From positions 62,001-126,000 of the forward strand of contig JAKSGN010000001.1 of NCBI GenBank assembly GCA_024180945.1: a DNA stretch of 64,000 nucleotides, read 5' to 3'. The notes beneath the pieces were generated by a model. It was not told where the DNA came from. It saw nothing but the letters and a program-made list of their open reading frames with translations, and searched no databases. Numbering within the stretch: the stretch's first letter is position 1; every line of letters starts with the position of its first letter. This document shows positions 54,324 through 64,000 of the stretch, piece after piece. Source of the stretch: Macrophomina tecta. Lineage: Eukaryota; Ascomycota; Dothideomycetes; Botryosphaeriales; Botryosphaeriaceae. The position numbers were made by a program, and so were the translations under genes.

Positions 54324-55974
54324 GAGGCTCGGCAGGTGTCAAAGTTACCCCAGGTCAAGCAAAACCTTCGGGCTACTACTCTTACTTTTGTATTTTGAGC
54401 AGCGACAATCTGGGCTTGGGCTTAATTCCCACCGGTGGCACACCTCACCCCTTCTCCCGTTGCCAGCCGCATTCGGCCCTAAATCCTACATCCATCGCTT
54501 TCAGTAGCCCTATCAGAGCCCCGCAGTAACTCCCCGTACCTGGTTTCACCAGCGGGTCGACCCCGGACCGCTGCATATGCGGCCTTGCGCCAACATTCGT
54601 ATTATCCAGGTAAAAGAGGTAGTAAAACATGAAGCTGCATGCTGGGGCGTGAGAATGCGCTTTCGATTACTCATGACGTGCGGAGTAGGATGAAGGATGC
54701 TCAACTGAAGATGGTAGACAGACCGAGAGCTGTACTATTTTGGACACGCATGAACGGATCTCGGTCTTGGAGACTTAGAAATAACTTCCCTTAACGCAGC
54801 GTCCCTTTGTCGAGGTTACCGCGAGGAAAGGCGGCACTACCCAGGGATAATCGGACTGTGGATTACTCAGCTCACTGATCAGCATCACAGATCTACTTCA
54901 GGTATAGGCAATGAGGCTCGAGTGATGGTCTCCGACGGTGCCCCGATGATCCTGTTCGAGTAATGTCGTGCATCATCTAAGGGAATGATGGCGTTTCTTC
55001 GGCTTGCTCACCCGGCAGTCCGCGATTCCACGCCAGAAGTTGCCCCCCACTAAATAAAAAAAAAAAAGAAAAAGAAAAAGAAGAAACCGAGTCACGCCTG
55101 GGCAAGCGCCTGCTTTCGTGGTGAATTATATGATTGACTCCGTCATGGCTCAGGGGCAGATGCGATATATATTGGGCTCAGGTGCCTGGCGAAGCTGTAA
55201 CTCTCCTACACGCGTCAACCAAGCAAGAAGTGGCTTCATCACGGAGTGGGCCGCGCTGGCTATGCTTCCAGAAAGAAGCTATTCTTCAGCCGAGGCATAG
55301 TCCCATGAATCTAAAGAGATAGCGGTCGGGCATTGCGGTTGCAAATGAGATGAGTTGGTTCTTCGTCGTTTCACACGAGTAGCGTTGCAGAAGGCTGTGG
55401 TCGGGCTTATTTCCCGGGCTGCAAGGAGATGCGGAGCTAAAACAAAAAAAAAGTTAGAAATACGAGCAGCACTGGAATATATATTCTTCGGCGACGTCGG
55501 TAGCTTTCTAGAAAGTCTTTTGCAGCCCCCAGGCGTGCGACCGACACCAGCTCCTGTTCTCCCAGGCCTCATCACCCATTGGTGGGATATTCAGAACGCC
55601 CAGATTCTTGCCACTTTCTGCCAGCTCTCCCAACGCTGTCTCGGATCTGCCGGTGGCTCTCTCGGTACGGGAAGCGATTGTGGGGCAATAATGTCCGGGG
55701 CGCGGCAGTCCCCCCCGGGGTTGATGCTGCGGGGCCATCTCCACGCGCTCGGCCGCAGCCGCCATGTATCCGGGACAGCCTCGAATGGACTGGCAACGCC
55801 GTTCCGCCAATCATCGGTTTGTACGGCCTCTATACCTCCGGATTTTCCATTGTGGACTTCCCTCGTCCGCGAACGCCGAGCGTCTTTAATGGCCAAGCAC
55901 CCGGAACAGAGGGCCTTTTATCTCCTTGCCTTTTCGGTCGAGCTGCACTACCATCCACAGTCCCAGTCACAGCC
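54324..55974. other. Intergenic interval between divergent genes
   Basis: About 1.65 kb holding the promoters of the receptor-like gene and the CE16 esterase. A purine-rich run (AAAAAAG/AAAG) lies around 55052-55085. The 213-codon plus-strand ORF at 55355-55996 overlaps the esterase start in another frame and has no domain. Confidence 0.45.
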
Positions 55975-57385
55975 ATGCTTTTGCTACGCACGCTAGGCGT
56001 AGCTTGGTACGTTGCTGCCTCGGCTCAGGCTGCACCGCTCGTGTCCAACTTCTCCGAACGACCGGTCATTTTCCGAGGGCAAGAGATGCACAATTTGCTT
56101 GCATTTGGAGACTCCTACACCTACGTCCAAGGCACCCAGGGCCACTGGAACTATAGCTTCATATCCGACGCTTTCAACTACAGCTTTACCCCGGACCAGC
56201 TGCTCTCCAGCCAGATCGTCAAGAATACCACCAGCTCAGGAGGTCCCAATTGGGTCGAGTATCTAACGGGCTGCTACGAAGGGCTGCCAGCAGCGTGTCC
56301 GCGGACAAAACTTTGGGACTTTGCCTTCGCTGGGGCGGACATCAGCGCGGAATAGTCAGTCACCTGGACGGAAACATATCCGGCGAGATCCTGAACTGAC
56401 TCGAGCGTAGCCTGCCGTTGCATCACAACTACACCGTGGACCTGGACGACCAGGTAAAGCAGTGGGATCTGTACGCCCGCGAGGCGTTGCGGCTCGAGCC
56501 AAAGTAAACTTTGGTTGCATTCTGGATTGGGTGCGGCCCTCCGCACTGTCCCTTCAAGTACCTGTCGGCTGACAGACGTGCAGGATCAACGACATCAATG
56601 ACAGCGACAAATTTACCAACGGCAGCTTCGCGGCCTGGTATGAGAAGCTAGTCGACAAGTGGTTTGAGTCTGTCGTGTGTAGCCCCTTTTCCTCGCGCTC
56701 TTCCGTCATGGTGTTGACTCGGTGCTCACCGATGCCGGCTCCCTTCGGCGAATTTCGTTAATTAACTTGCACGCACAGGAACTCGTGTATAGCAGAGGCT
56801 ACAGGAACTTCCTGTTCGTATGTGGCGTCAGGTCCCTCGTATTATCGTAGGTTACGGCTGACACCGTCAAGATGCTGCCTCCGCCGCTCGAGAAAACGGC
56901 GTCGAACCTTGCAAGCGCCAATCCGCTGCCTAACGCCACGATGATGGGGCAATGGAATGCGGCGGTGCAGTCGCGGGTTTCAGCCTTTCGGGCGGGCCAC
57001 AATGATTCAAGCACATTCGTGTTCGACACCTACACGTTCCTCAACGGCGTGCTGGCAGACCCGGCGAAATACAGCATCCACAACACCACGGGGTGAGTAC
57101 AGCACACTCGCTCAGCCGGCCTAGGGCGCGGGCGACGTCAGGCAGTGCTAAGACCGTGTGCCAAGTTACTGCCAATCCTACGCTCAATCAGACGTGCTGT
57201 GGAACTACGCTGCGTACGGCTGCCAGCCGATACAGCAGTACTTCTGGTTCAGTAAGTCAAGCGCCCGGGATGCAGCGGAAATGGAGAGGACAGCAGCTCA
57301 TCAACTTGGCTTTACAGACTCTGGGCACATCACATTTACTGTGCATCAGATTATCGCCACCGAGCTTCTGAAGCAGTTGGCGTAA
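55975..57385 (+). CDS. GDSL/SGNH esterase, CE16-like acetylesterase; possible broken exon
   Basis: Secreted deacetylase family acting on plant cell-wall sugars. The signal peptide opens at 55975. Block I is LLAFGDSYTY with catalytic Ser; the last block is NSGHITFTVH with catalytic His, formed only after splicing. In-phase exons: 55975..56354, 56411..56503, 56584..56674, 56779..56817, 56872..57092, 57166..57251, 57318..57385 (325 aa). The second intron is ambiguous. Using GTGCGG at 56531 would keep the family motif TLVAFWIGIND, but an in-frame TAA at 56505-56507 precedes it. Using GTAAAC at 56504 removes the stop together with nine codons, leaving KINDIND and losing the Gly of the GxND block III. 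So either the protein lacks part of the oxyanion region or the gene is a pseudogene. Confidence 0.78.
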
Positions 57386-58314
57386 GGCCGCGAGAGGAAC
57401 ACGCAGGAACGTCTTCGTACATTACATAGGATCACGCTTGGCCTTGAAGAATGCGGCGCAGACGCGTCAGGCAGACTGTTCTCATCTCCTTGTCGGCTGT
57501 TCAGGGACGGTGATCTGCTCTTGGCGTTTCATAGAGTGGGCCCGACGACACTCGGCAAGAAGGCTTGCCGTGCTTGCGTCGAAAGCAAAGATTTCCGCCG
57601 GCGCGGGTCCAGCCGAGGAGGCGGCCTGTCTGACTGTTCTGTAGCGAAGAAGACTTCAAAGACAACCACGCAGAGAGCGCGGTGCGAGGGCAAAGTGAGA
57701 TCTCGGCAGGCGACCGTGGATGCGGTCTCTGTTCCCCACAACACACATCCACCAGCTAGCGCCAATCCGCTCGCCCCAGCGCGGGGAAATCACAGGCATC
57801 GCCCATCACATCTGTCTATCCCGCCAGCACATCAATCGACTGCTGCATCCCCGGACAGGGGCGTCTCCCGGGCGAGCTTTGAATTGCCGGAACGGCCAAT
57901 CCTTCGTCAACGGAAGCTGATTTCTCCGCCCAACCAGGCCTCCCGACCCATGCGCTTTCGCGGACGGTCTGTGTCCTAGTCCCTCGCGCCAAGCAGGGCC
58001 AAGCAGCCCGTTAGATGTCTCGCGGGCTGCTCAGGCACGCATTTGGTGGATCTTGGCACGGAGGAGGAGAGGGACCCACCACCATCTCCATGACCTGCAT
58101 GCGCGGCGGCCTGCATTTCCGGCCAAGGGATCTTCTGGTGCTGCAGAGGGAAAAGAGAACAATGCATGTCCCACATCATGCCAGAATATAAGGCTGCCCT
58201 GGACGGCTGTTTCGTTTCGTTTCTTTCGTCACTGGAGCCCTCCTTTCCTTCCGTTGCCCCTCGCTCACTTCCCAGCACAAACGCGGGGTCGACGCTTGCT
58301 CCGATTCCGGCGCC
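57386..58314. promoter_or_regulatory. Intergenic: GH105 upstream region
   Basis: 929 bp between two plus-strand genes. No supported gene. Presumed promoter of the GH105 gene near the right end. Confidence 0.45.
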
Positions 58315-59548
58315 ATGAAGCTTTCTTCCTTTGCCGCCGCCGCGGCGCTCTCCGCTTCCACGGCCGCCGCCCAGGCCCAGCAGAAGTACTCGACTTGGAT
58401 GGCCGACTCCCTCATCCTCAAGAACATCGCGGCGGACAACCACTACACAAATGCCGTCCTCTACCGCGGGATCGACCTCGTCTACAAGGCGTACGGCAAT
58501 GAGTCGTACTACACCTGGGTCAAGGAGCAGCTGGACCAGATTGTCAGCGACAACGGCACCATCGCGACCTACCCCACGGACAAGGACTCGCTCGACGACA
58601 TCCTGCTGGGCCGCGCTCTGCTGGAGCTGTACGGCCAGACCAACGCCACCAAGTACAAGGCGGCGGCCGGCCTGCTTCGCGAGCAGCTCAACTTCCAGGC
58701 GCGCACGCCCGCTGGCGGCTTCTGGCACCGCGTGCCCACGTACCCCAACCAGATGTGGCTGGACGGCATCTACATGGCCGACGTCTTCTACGCCCAGTGG
58801 ACCGCCGCCTTTGAGCCCACCAACACCACCGCCTGGGACGACATCCTGCTGCAGTACGAGCTGATCGAGCAGCACCTGCGCAACAAGACGTCCAACCTGC
58901 TGTACCACGGCTACGACGAGCTGAAGAAGGCCGTCTGGGCTGACCCGGTGACGGGTGCCTCGCCCCACGTCTGGGATCGTGCTCTGGGCTGGTACGTCAT
59001 GGCGCTCCTGGACGTGCTCGACTACTTCCCCAAGGACCACGCCGGCCACCAGAAGCTCATCGACTGGTACGTCGCGTGTGCGGACGGCATTCTCGCTGCG
59101 CAGGACGCCGAGACCGGCGGCTGGTGGCTGGTCATGGACGAGCCGTACCCGGGCATGGCTGGCAACTACATCGAGAGCTCCGGCACCGCCATGTTCACCT
59201 ACGGTCTGCTCAAGGGCGCGCGCATGGGCTACATCAGCGACGAGAAGTACACCGCCGCTGCGACCAAGGCATACGAGCTCATGACCACTGAGTACGCTGT
59301 TGCCAACGCTACCGGCGGCATGCTGAACTGGGAGGGTACCGTCGAGGTCGGCAGCTTGAGCGGCAATGCTTCCTACCAGGTGGGTCTCCAATTCTCCTTC
59401 ACCGCTACATCCTCATCCTTCGTGAATGATCTGCTAACACGCGGCCTGGCTTCAGTACTACATCGGCGTCCCGCTCGCCGAGAACGACCTGAAGGGCGCT
59501 GGTCCCTTCATCTACGCCGCTCTCGAGTACGAGGCCTTCACCGCGTAG
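58315..59548 (+). CDS. GH105 unsaturated rhamnogalacturonyl hydrolase
   Basis: Secreted enzyme that removes the 4,5-unsaturated galacturonyl end left on rhamnogalacturonan oligosaccharides by pectin lyases. Exons join(58315..59379, 59456..59548), 385 aa, intron GT-AG in phase (ASYQ to YYIGVPLAEN). Signal peptide MKLSSFAAAAALSASTAAAQA. The (alpha/alpha)6 barrel shows the family landmarks TDKDSLDDILLGRALLELY, GGFWHRVPTYPNQMWLDGIY (with the catalytic-cleft Asp), HVWDRALGWYVMALLD, ETGGWWLVMD, YIESSGTAMFTYGLLKGARMG and GTVEVGSL. Strongly biased to G/C at third positions. The antisense 471-codon ORF over the same DNA is a composition artefact. Confidence 0.94.
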
Positions 59549-60219
59549 AGAGGTGTATCTGGAGTAGCTGTACATACCGTAACGCTTTTATCATATTCAC
59601 TGTCCAAATATTTCACGACGAAAAAAAAAAAGAAATGGAGACGCATTTGCCAATGACCATGGCGGGCCCGTCCGCGTGACTGCTGCCCGAATGACCAATC
59701 ACGTCTATTTATATCCCAGCTGCTACGCCGCTTACGGAGACGCCTGGCCGGCCGGAGAAATTCCTGTTACGCGTAGGCGCTCCGATCTGCAGCATCACGT
59801 GTCCAATCACTGCCGCAGTAGATGACGAAGTCTGATTATAGGCGCCTCTGGCGGCTATCATTCGTTGCTCCATCTCCGATGCAGAATTGCTTTGTATACT
59901 GCTCCTCATTGCGCCCATGCTATCTACTAGGGAATGCACCAAGTATGGACATTAAGATTAGGGTTCGATCAAGATCCAAGCAGGCCGGGTATACTGACCA
60001 AACACCGTCTCCTCTCTAAATGTGAAAGCCTGTCGTACGCCGGTCATCCTTCGTAAAACTCCCTTGAAAAAGAGAAGGGGGGGAGGGGGACGAAAAAGAA
60101 AATAATGGCAAAGACCCAAAAAACGAATGTAACGGAAGACCGTATATACTCCCAAACAGAGAGAGGAAAAGAGGAGGTATGGGAAGGGAAAATAGGCATG
60201 AAAAGCAAAAAGACGTTAC

Positions 60220-60220
<1 letters not shown>
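59549..60220. other. Intergenic interval
   Basis: 672 bp of 3' flank after GH105, AT-richer than surroundings, with a short poly(A) run near 59622-59632. No supported gene. Confidence 0.45.
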
Positions 60221-60256
<36 letters not shown>

Positions 60257-60285
60257 GAAGAGAAGAAGAAGAAGAAGAAGAAGAA
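60221..60285. repeat. Adjacent (TCA)n and (GAA)n microsatellites
   Basis: About 11 TCA units at 60221-60255 pass directly into GAA/AGA units to about 60285. Noncoding, in the presumed 3' flank of the minus-strand hypothetical gene. Confidence 0.92.
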
Positions 60286-60321
60286 ACACCAGCATCATCA
60301 ACAACCAGCCCCCAAAAACCC

Positions 60322-61416
60322 TTACAACCACCTATCTAGCTCGCCATAAGGCGGGAACCCTCTCCTCCTGCCAGCCCCGCCCGCCCTCCTCCCGCCATCA
60401 TCGTCCCACCTCACCCTCCTGCCGCCACTGCTGCCCGCCGGCGGCGGCGCCCCCGGCCGCGCCATCTGATCGCGGAACGCCTGCCTCCGCACGTTCTCGA
60501 GCGCCTGGTTCGTGGCGGCCCTGACGGCGAACGCGGACGCCGGGGCCGCGCCCGTCGCCGCGTGCGGCTCGGCCACGTGGGCGTGCGCGCTGTACGACAC
60601 GGCGCCGGCCGGCCTGTACGTGTAGCCGGTGCCGGTCGTGCCGACGTCAATGATGGGGGCGTCGGCCCTGCGGGAGCTGCGGCGGGCGGCGGTGTTGGGG
60701 CGGGCGTGGGCGCGGCTGCTGCTGCCGCCACTGCCGAGGGGGCGGCGGTACGCGCCGGGCGGGGAGACGTGGTGGGCGGTGCTGCCGCCGCTCGACGAGC
60801 CGTAGACGGGGCCGGTGCCGTAGGAGAAGCCGCGGCCGCTGGCGATGCGGGCCGTCGTGCGGGTCGAGCTGCCTGGTTCACCGGTGAGCGGGGCGGCCCG
60901 GCGCAGGGTGCGGTGCGAGTCCGGGGCGGGGGCGGCAGAGCGGGTGTAGTGGTGGTGTTGGTGCTGGGAGGAGCGGGAGGAGGAGGGGTGTTGGTGATGG
61001 GCGGTCCTGTGGGCGTGGCCCGGGTGGTGCAGGGCGCAGGACGCGCAGGGATGAGGATCGGGGTGTGGTTTTGGGGGGCCGCGCTTGGTGCCTCTACCTC
61101 TCAGCTTGCCGGAAGACTCGTACTTCGAGGATTTGGTCTTGGGTTTCTTGGGGGAAGGCGGGTTATGGTAGGAGCTGTTGGGTCTGGCTTCGCGGACTCG
61201 TTTGTTATTTGTGGCGGTGGTGGTATGATATGTGCCGTCATTGCGGGCGTAGAGAGAGGATGTTGCGGCAGGGCGAGGTGCTAGTAGAGGGGTACCGTCG
61301 GTCGAAGAGGAGTATGAGATCGGGCGCCGGCGGGGAGCAGATGTATTTGCTTTGGCGGCCTTTTTCTTCTTATTTGAAGATGGCGCTTGTGCTGGCCAGA
61401 ACCAGCAGCACACCAT
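60322..61416 (-). CDS. Hypothetical disordered, Ser/Arg/His-rich protein
   Basis: No family recognised. A 364-codon intronless frame beginning MVCCWFWPAQAPSS. The sequence is low complexity: Lys-rich start, a Ser/Thr/Pro/Lys middle, His-rich blocks and many Gly/Ala/Arg, with a possibly conserved end (RRVRWDDDGG, PPYGELDRWL). The two N-terminal Cys after Met-Val could be lipid-modified. High GC makes long ORFs common here, and overlapping frames exist on both strands, so coding status is uncertain. In its favour are a full-length frame with a start and a plausible basic nuclear-type composition. Confidence 0.4.
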   Translation of the reverse strand: MVCCWFWPAQAPSSNKKKKAAKANTSAPRRRPISYSSSTDGTPLLAPRPAATSSLYARNDGTYHTTTATNNKRVREARPNSSYHNPPSPKKPKTKSSKYESSGKLRGRGTKRGPPKPHPDPHPCASCALHHPGHAHRTAHHQHPSSSRSSQHQHHHYTRSAAPAPDSHRTLRRAAPLTGEPGSSTRTTARIASGRGFSYGTGPVYGSSSGGSTAHHVSPPGAYRRPLGSGGSSSRAHARPNTAARRSSRRADAPIIDVGTTGTGYTYRPAGAVSYSAHAHVAEPHAATGAAPASAFAVRAATNQALENVRRQAFRDQMARPGAPPPAGSSGGRRVRWDDDGGRRAGGAGRRRGFPPYGELDRWL

Positions 61417-61509
61417 GATGCCGCTGTATTCCAGGCGTTGAAGGTGCGGTGACTGTTGTATGATGGTGGCGGCGATGTGTGTGGGGAGTTGGTGTTTGGG
61501 GAAAGACTT
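61417..61509. other. Short spacer
   Basis: 93 bp between two hypothetical minus-strand frames; these could be exons of one gene, but I could not find a join that is clearly better than two separate frames. Confidence 0.3.
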
Positions 61510-61911
61510 TCAGGCCTCAGAGCGAGCGCGCTCTTTAGATGGGAACGGAAAGCAGCGTTTATTCTGCACGTCCTGCTGGTCTTCTTCTTCTTCTTCTTCT
61601 TCTCGTTCGGAAGATTCAGCGTGAGGTTGGTGGTCCTGAGCCTGGTGGTCTGCTTGCTGAGCGGGACGCCTTTTCCGAAGGCGATTGCGCGGAGCAGGCA
61701 GGCAGCTCTTCGGCTCCGCCTCTTCTTCCTCCGGCCGGGGTTCTTGTTTCTTTTTGGAAGCGAAGAGGGCGCAGCGCCGGTTGGGCTGCGGCTCCTCTTC
61801 GTCTTTGTGTTGTTTGTTGGGGCAGCAGCAGTAGTAGACGCAGGGCGATACACACTCCCAAACTAGCACAGCGGTCTTGATGATCCTGAGAAGCTCAGCA
61901 AGGGGTATCAT
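61510..61911 (-). CDS. Small hypothetical protein with a Cys-rich hydrophobic N-terminus
   Basis: No family recognised. 133 codons. The N-terminus is a plausible hydrophobic or amphipathic helix ending in clustered cysteines (VSPCVYYCCCPNK), a pattern seen in palmitoylated peripheral membrane proteins. The rest is strongly charged, with Glu runs (EEEEE) and Lys/Arg blocks, partly encoded by a GAA/CTT microsatellite at 61581-61604. The next minus-strand frame begins 93 bp downstream and also has N-terminal Cys. Coding status uncertain. Confidence 0.35.
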   Translation of the reverse strand: MIPLAELLRIIKTAVLVWECVSPCVYYCCCPNKQHKDEEEPQPNRRCALFASKKKQEPRPEEEEAEPKSCLPAPRNRLRKRRPAQQADHQAQDHQPHAESSEREEEEEEEDQQDVQNKRCFPFPSKERARSEA

Positions 61912-63095
61912 TTCGACTCGGATTGAACGAGAGAGGAGTAGACCTTACAACGAGGCGGCCAACAACTAGGGTGTGTGTATGACAGACGAGAAAAACCAAT
62001 GCAAACACTCTCTCCAAGGCCAACTTGAAAGGCTCCACCGCAGGACTCAAATACGCCTTCCCAACACCTCGCCTTCTTCACGCGGCAGTCTCAAGCAGAG
62101 CGTGCTCACATCTGACCGCGATGCAGCGAGTGACCTGCTTGTCGGGCGGGCGTAGCGTCCACCCTTCCCGCGAGAAAAGTCAGCACACAGGCGCGCCTTA
62201 TGAGCATACCACGGGCATGCGCAGGGGCGCCCAGCGTGCAACGGGGAAAAGGGGAGAAAACGAGGGCGAGGCGTGCGAGGGCGGAAGGCTGCTCAGAGCA
62301 GCAGCAGCATGGGGGCGGAGGCGCGCACCAGTTTCGGAATGACCATTTTGCATGACACGAGCGCGAGCGTGATCTTAAAAGGGCAGAGAGGGAAGGAGGA
62401 GGGAAACGGCGCGTTCGACACGGGGCCCGCCCGGTGGGTACGATGACTGAGTTTTGAGGCGGGCATCTCGTGCACAGCTGAGGAGAAGATGGTGGTGACC
62501 CTCCTTGTCATGGTGGGCCGCCGCCGCCCATGTGATGGTGCTCGTGATCACTTTGGCTGCAGTCCCGCCCTCCCGCCTGCGCCCGTTCCTGCAAGCGCTG
62601 CGTCATTGCGACCGGACCAGAAGCAGGAACCCGCAGGAAGAGCAGCAGCAAGCGATAGGCCGGCCTGTCTGGGCCTGCCGTCCACTGCAAAAGCAACAAG
62701 CGCGGACGCGCACGCCCTGGGGGGCGGTCTTGGGGGCGCGGCACGCGGTGGCTGGCTGCTGCGGACCGCCCCCGCCGGCTGCCCACGCTGCCGGGACTGC
62801 AGACGGGGCCAGTGTGCTCGCATGGGGGCAGCTCGTCATGAACACGGGTGATGGGCGCGGAAGACGGTCCGAAAGAGGTAGGGCGCGAGGAGGATAAGAG
62901 GGAAAATATGCCATACACACACATACACTACCTACTTACAGCGAGAAATGGTATCTAGATCTCTGGTCTATCTGCTGACGATGATGATTCTGGGCACACT
63001 TCCGCGTGCGCCACCCAAGCGCCGGACTCCATCCAAGGAAAATGATGACAGCTTTCTGTCTTTGTCTAGTCATCTCAAAAGTAAGCGCTCCGCGA
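61912..63095. other. Intergenic interval
   Basis: About 1.2 kb. GC-rich overlapping ORFs on both strands between 62489 and 62924 have no domain. It includes the 3' flank of the minus-strand NAD kinase and the promoter of the small hypothetical frame. Confidence 0.45.
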
Positions 63096-64000
63096 TCAAA
63101 TGCCCCAGAAGCCGCTCCCTCTCCGCACGGGGCTGCCGTTTCCCGCGCTCGACGTCGCCGCGCTGTACCCCGAATCCCTGCCGGGGTCGTCGTCGTCGAT
63201 GTCGATGTCGAATTTCTCCTCGCCCGCCTCGCCTTTCTCGTCGCCCGCGTCCCAGGCCTTCTGCTGCGCGCCGCGCGTGTTCCAGCGCAGCGTCCGGCCG
63301 AGGCTATCGAACCACTCGGTCGGCCGGCTGAGCACCGTCGGGAAGGGGTACTGCGACGCGGCGATGGTAACGTGGTCGCCCTGTCGCAGCTCCACGCGGC
63401 CCTTGCCGTCAAAGGCACAGTAGGCCGTGGCGCGGCTGTTGCGCGGGACGGCGACGCGGAGGAGCATGCTGTCGTTCAGCAGCATGGGGCGGAAGGAGAG
63501 GGTGTGAGGGCAGATGGGGGTGAGGAGGATGGCAGGGATGTCGGGGTGCACCAGCGAGCCGCCCGCCGAGAGCGAGTAGGCGGTGCTGCCCGTGGGCGTC
63601 GAGAAGATACAGCCGTCGGCTTGCACGATGGTGAGCAGCTCGTTGTCGCCGTAGAGCTCGAGGTTCGAGACGTACGGGCTGGGCCCGCGGTCAATGACCA
63701 GCTCGTTGAGCACCTCGTACTGCTCGGCCTCAAGGTGGGCGGGCGACTCGGGGTCGGAGGCGTCGTGGTTGGGATTAGCGCGGTAGACGGTGCAGGTAAA
63801 GCGCATGCGCAGGTTGACGCGCATGCCTGCATCGCCCATGACGCGCGACAGCTGTCCCTTGTAGCTGTTGAATTCGAAGTTTGTGAGGAAGCCGAGGCTT
63901 CCGAGGCTGAAGGACAGAATGGGCGGCACAATGCGCTGAAACAGCCAGCTCGTGTACAGCACGGTGCCGTCGCCGCCGAGCGTGAGCACCAGGTCGAATT
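63096..64000 (-). CDS. NAD(H) kinase (partial, 5' part beyond right edge)
   Basis: ATP-dependent NAD/NADH kinase making NADP(H). The visible C-terminal ~300 residues run off the right end of the window. The signature GGDG motif is in LTLGGDGTVLY; then LGFLTNF, the NE/D motif in VLNELVIDRGPSPYVSNLEL, and the Gly/Thr-rich STPTGSTAYSLSAGGSLVHP motif that binds NAD. PICPHTLSFRPMLL and the CAFDGKGRVELRQGD beta-strand pair follow. The last ~70 residues are acidic (DIDIDDDD) and Ser/Gly-rich, a fungal extension. No intron in the visible part. The methionine near 63989 is internal; the regulatory N-terminus and start lie outside. Confidence 0.95.
   Translation of the reverse strand, partial: FDLVLTLGGDGTVLYTSWLFQRIVPPILSFSLGSLGFLTNFEFNSYKGQLSRVMGDAGMRVNLRMRFTCTVYRANPNHDASDPESPAHLEAEQYEVLNELVIDRGPSPYVSNLELYGDNELLTIVQADGCIFSTPTGSTAYSLSAGGSLVHPDIPAILLTPICPHTLSFRPMLLNDSMLLRVAVPRNSRATAYCAFDGKGRVELRQGDHVTIAASQYPFPTVLSRPTEWFDSLGRTLRWNTRGAQQKAWDAGDEKGEAGEEKFDIDIDDDDPGRDSGYSAATSSAGNGSPVRRGSGFWGI

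Noticed and set aside
57976..59391. 471-codon minus-strand ORF
   Set aside because: It is antisense to the GH105 gene, Val/Gly/Leu-rich with no domain, and arises from extreme third-position GC in GH105.
60562..61284. 240-codon plus-strand ORF rich in Gly, Ala and Val
   Set aside because: Low-complexity shadow in GC-rich DNA opposite the minus-strand hypothetical frame; no domain.

Overview
The window looks like nuclear DNA of a filamentous ascomycete (Pezizomycotina). Most genes carry short 45-70 nt GT-AG introns. The families are typical of that group: a SAT-domain non-reducing polyketide synthase, a UstYa/DUF3328 oxidase, PTH11-type rhodopsin-fold receptors, cutinase, tannase, an M43 metalloprotease and a delta-8 sphingolipid desaturase. 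The many secreted plant-polymer enzymes (GH78, GH105, CE16, cutinase, tannase) suggest a plant-associated or saprotrophic lifestyle. I cannot name the genus.

Layout. (1) 1-10.8 kb: one end of a secondary-metabolite gene cluster, with the N-terminal SAT domain of an NR-PKS running off the left edge, an MFS exporter, a 2-oxoglutarate/Fe(II) oxygenase, a secreted BBE-like flavin oxidase and a P450. (2) 10.8-14.3 kb: a gene-poor stretch with a possible solo LTR. (3) 14.3-22.0 kb: a receptor-like membrane protein divergent from a UstYa-like oxidase, a small cysteine-rich secreted protein and a GH78 rhamnosidase-like enzyme. (4) 22.0-30.0 kb: a decaying block with a heavily frameshifted alpha/beta hydrolase, a Baeyer-Villiger monooxygenase with one nonsense codon, and a C2H2 + Zn2Cys6 transcription factor split by a complete hAT transposon (perfect 8-bp target duplication, 21-bp terminal inverted repeats). 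(5) 30.9-48.5 kb: DUF3604 protein, PhiA-like protein, cutinase, type II NADH dehydrogenase, tannase, amine oxidase, M43 protease and sphingolipid desaturase. (6) 48.5-53.0 kb: a GC-rich interval without a convincing protein gene, then an intron-containing tRNA-Leu(UAG). (7) 53.0-64.0 kb: a second receptor-like protein, a CE16/GDSL esterase, GH105, two low-confidence hypothetical proteins and a NAD kinase cut by the right edge.

The left genes plausibly work together: PKS product, successive oxidation by the oxygenase, flavin oxidase and P450, then export. The 22-30 kb block looks like a small catabolic or secondary-metabolic cluster that lost function after, or around, transposon insertion into its likely regulator. 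Exon joins given here were worked out by hand from splice sites, reading phase and family expectation; where I quote a protein length the join has an intact phase unless stated. No searches were run.
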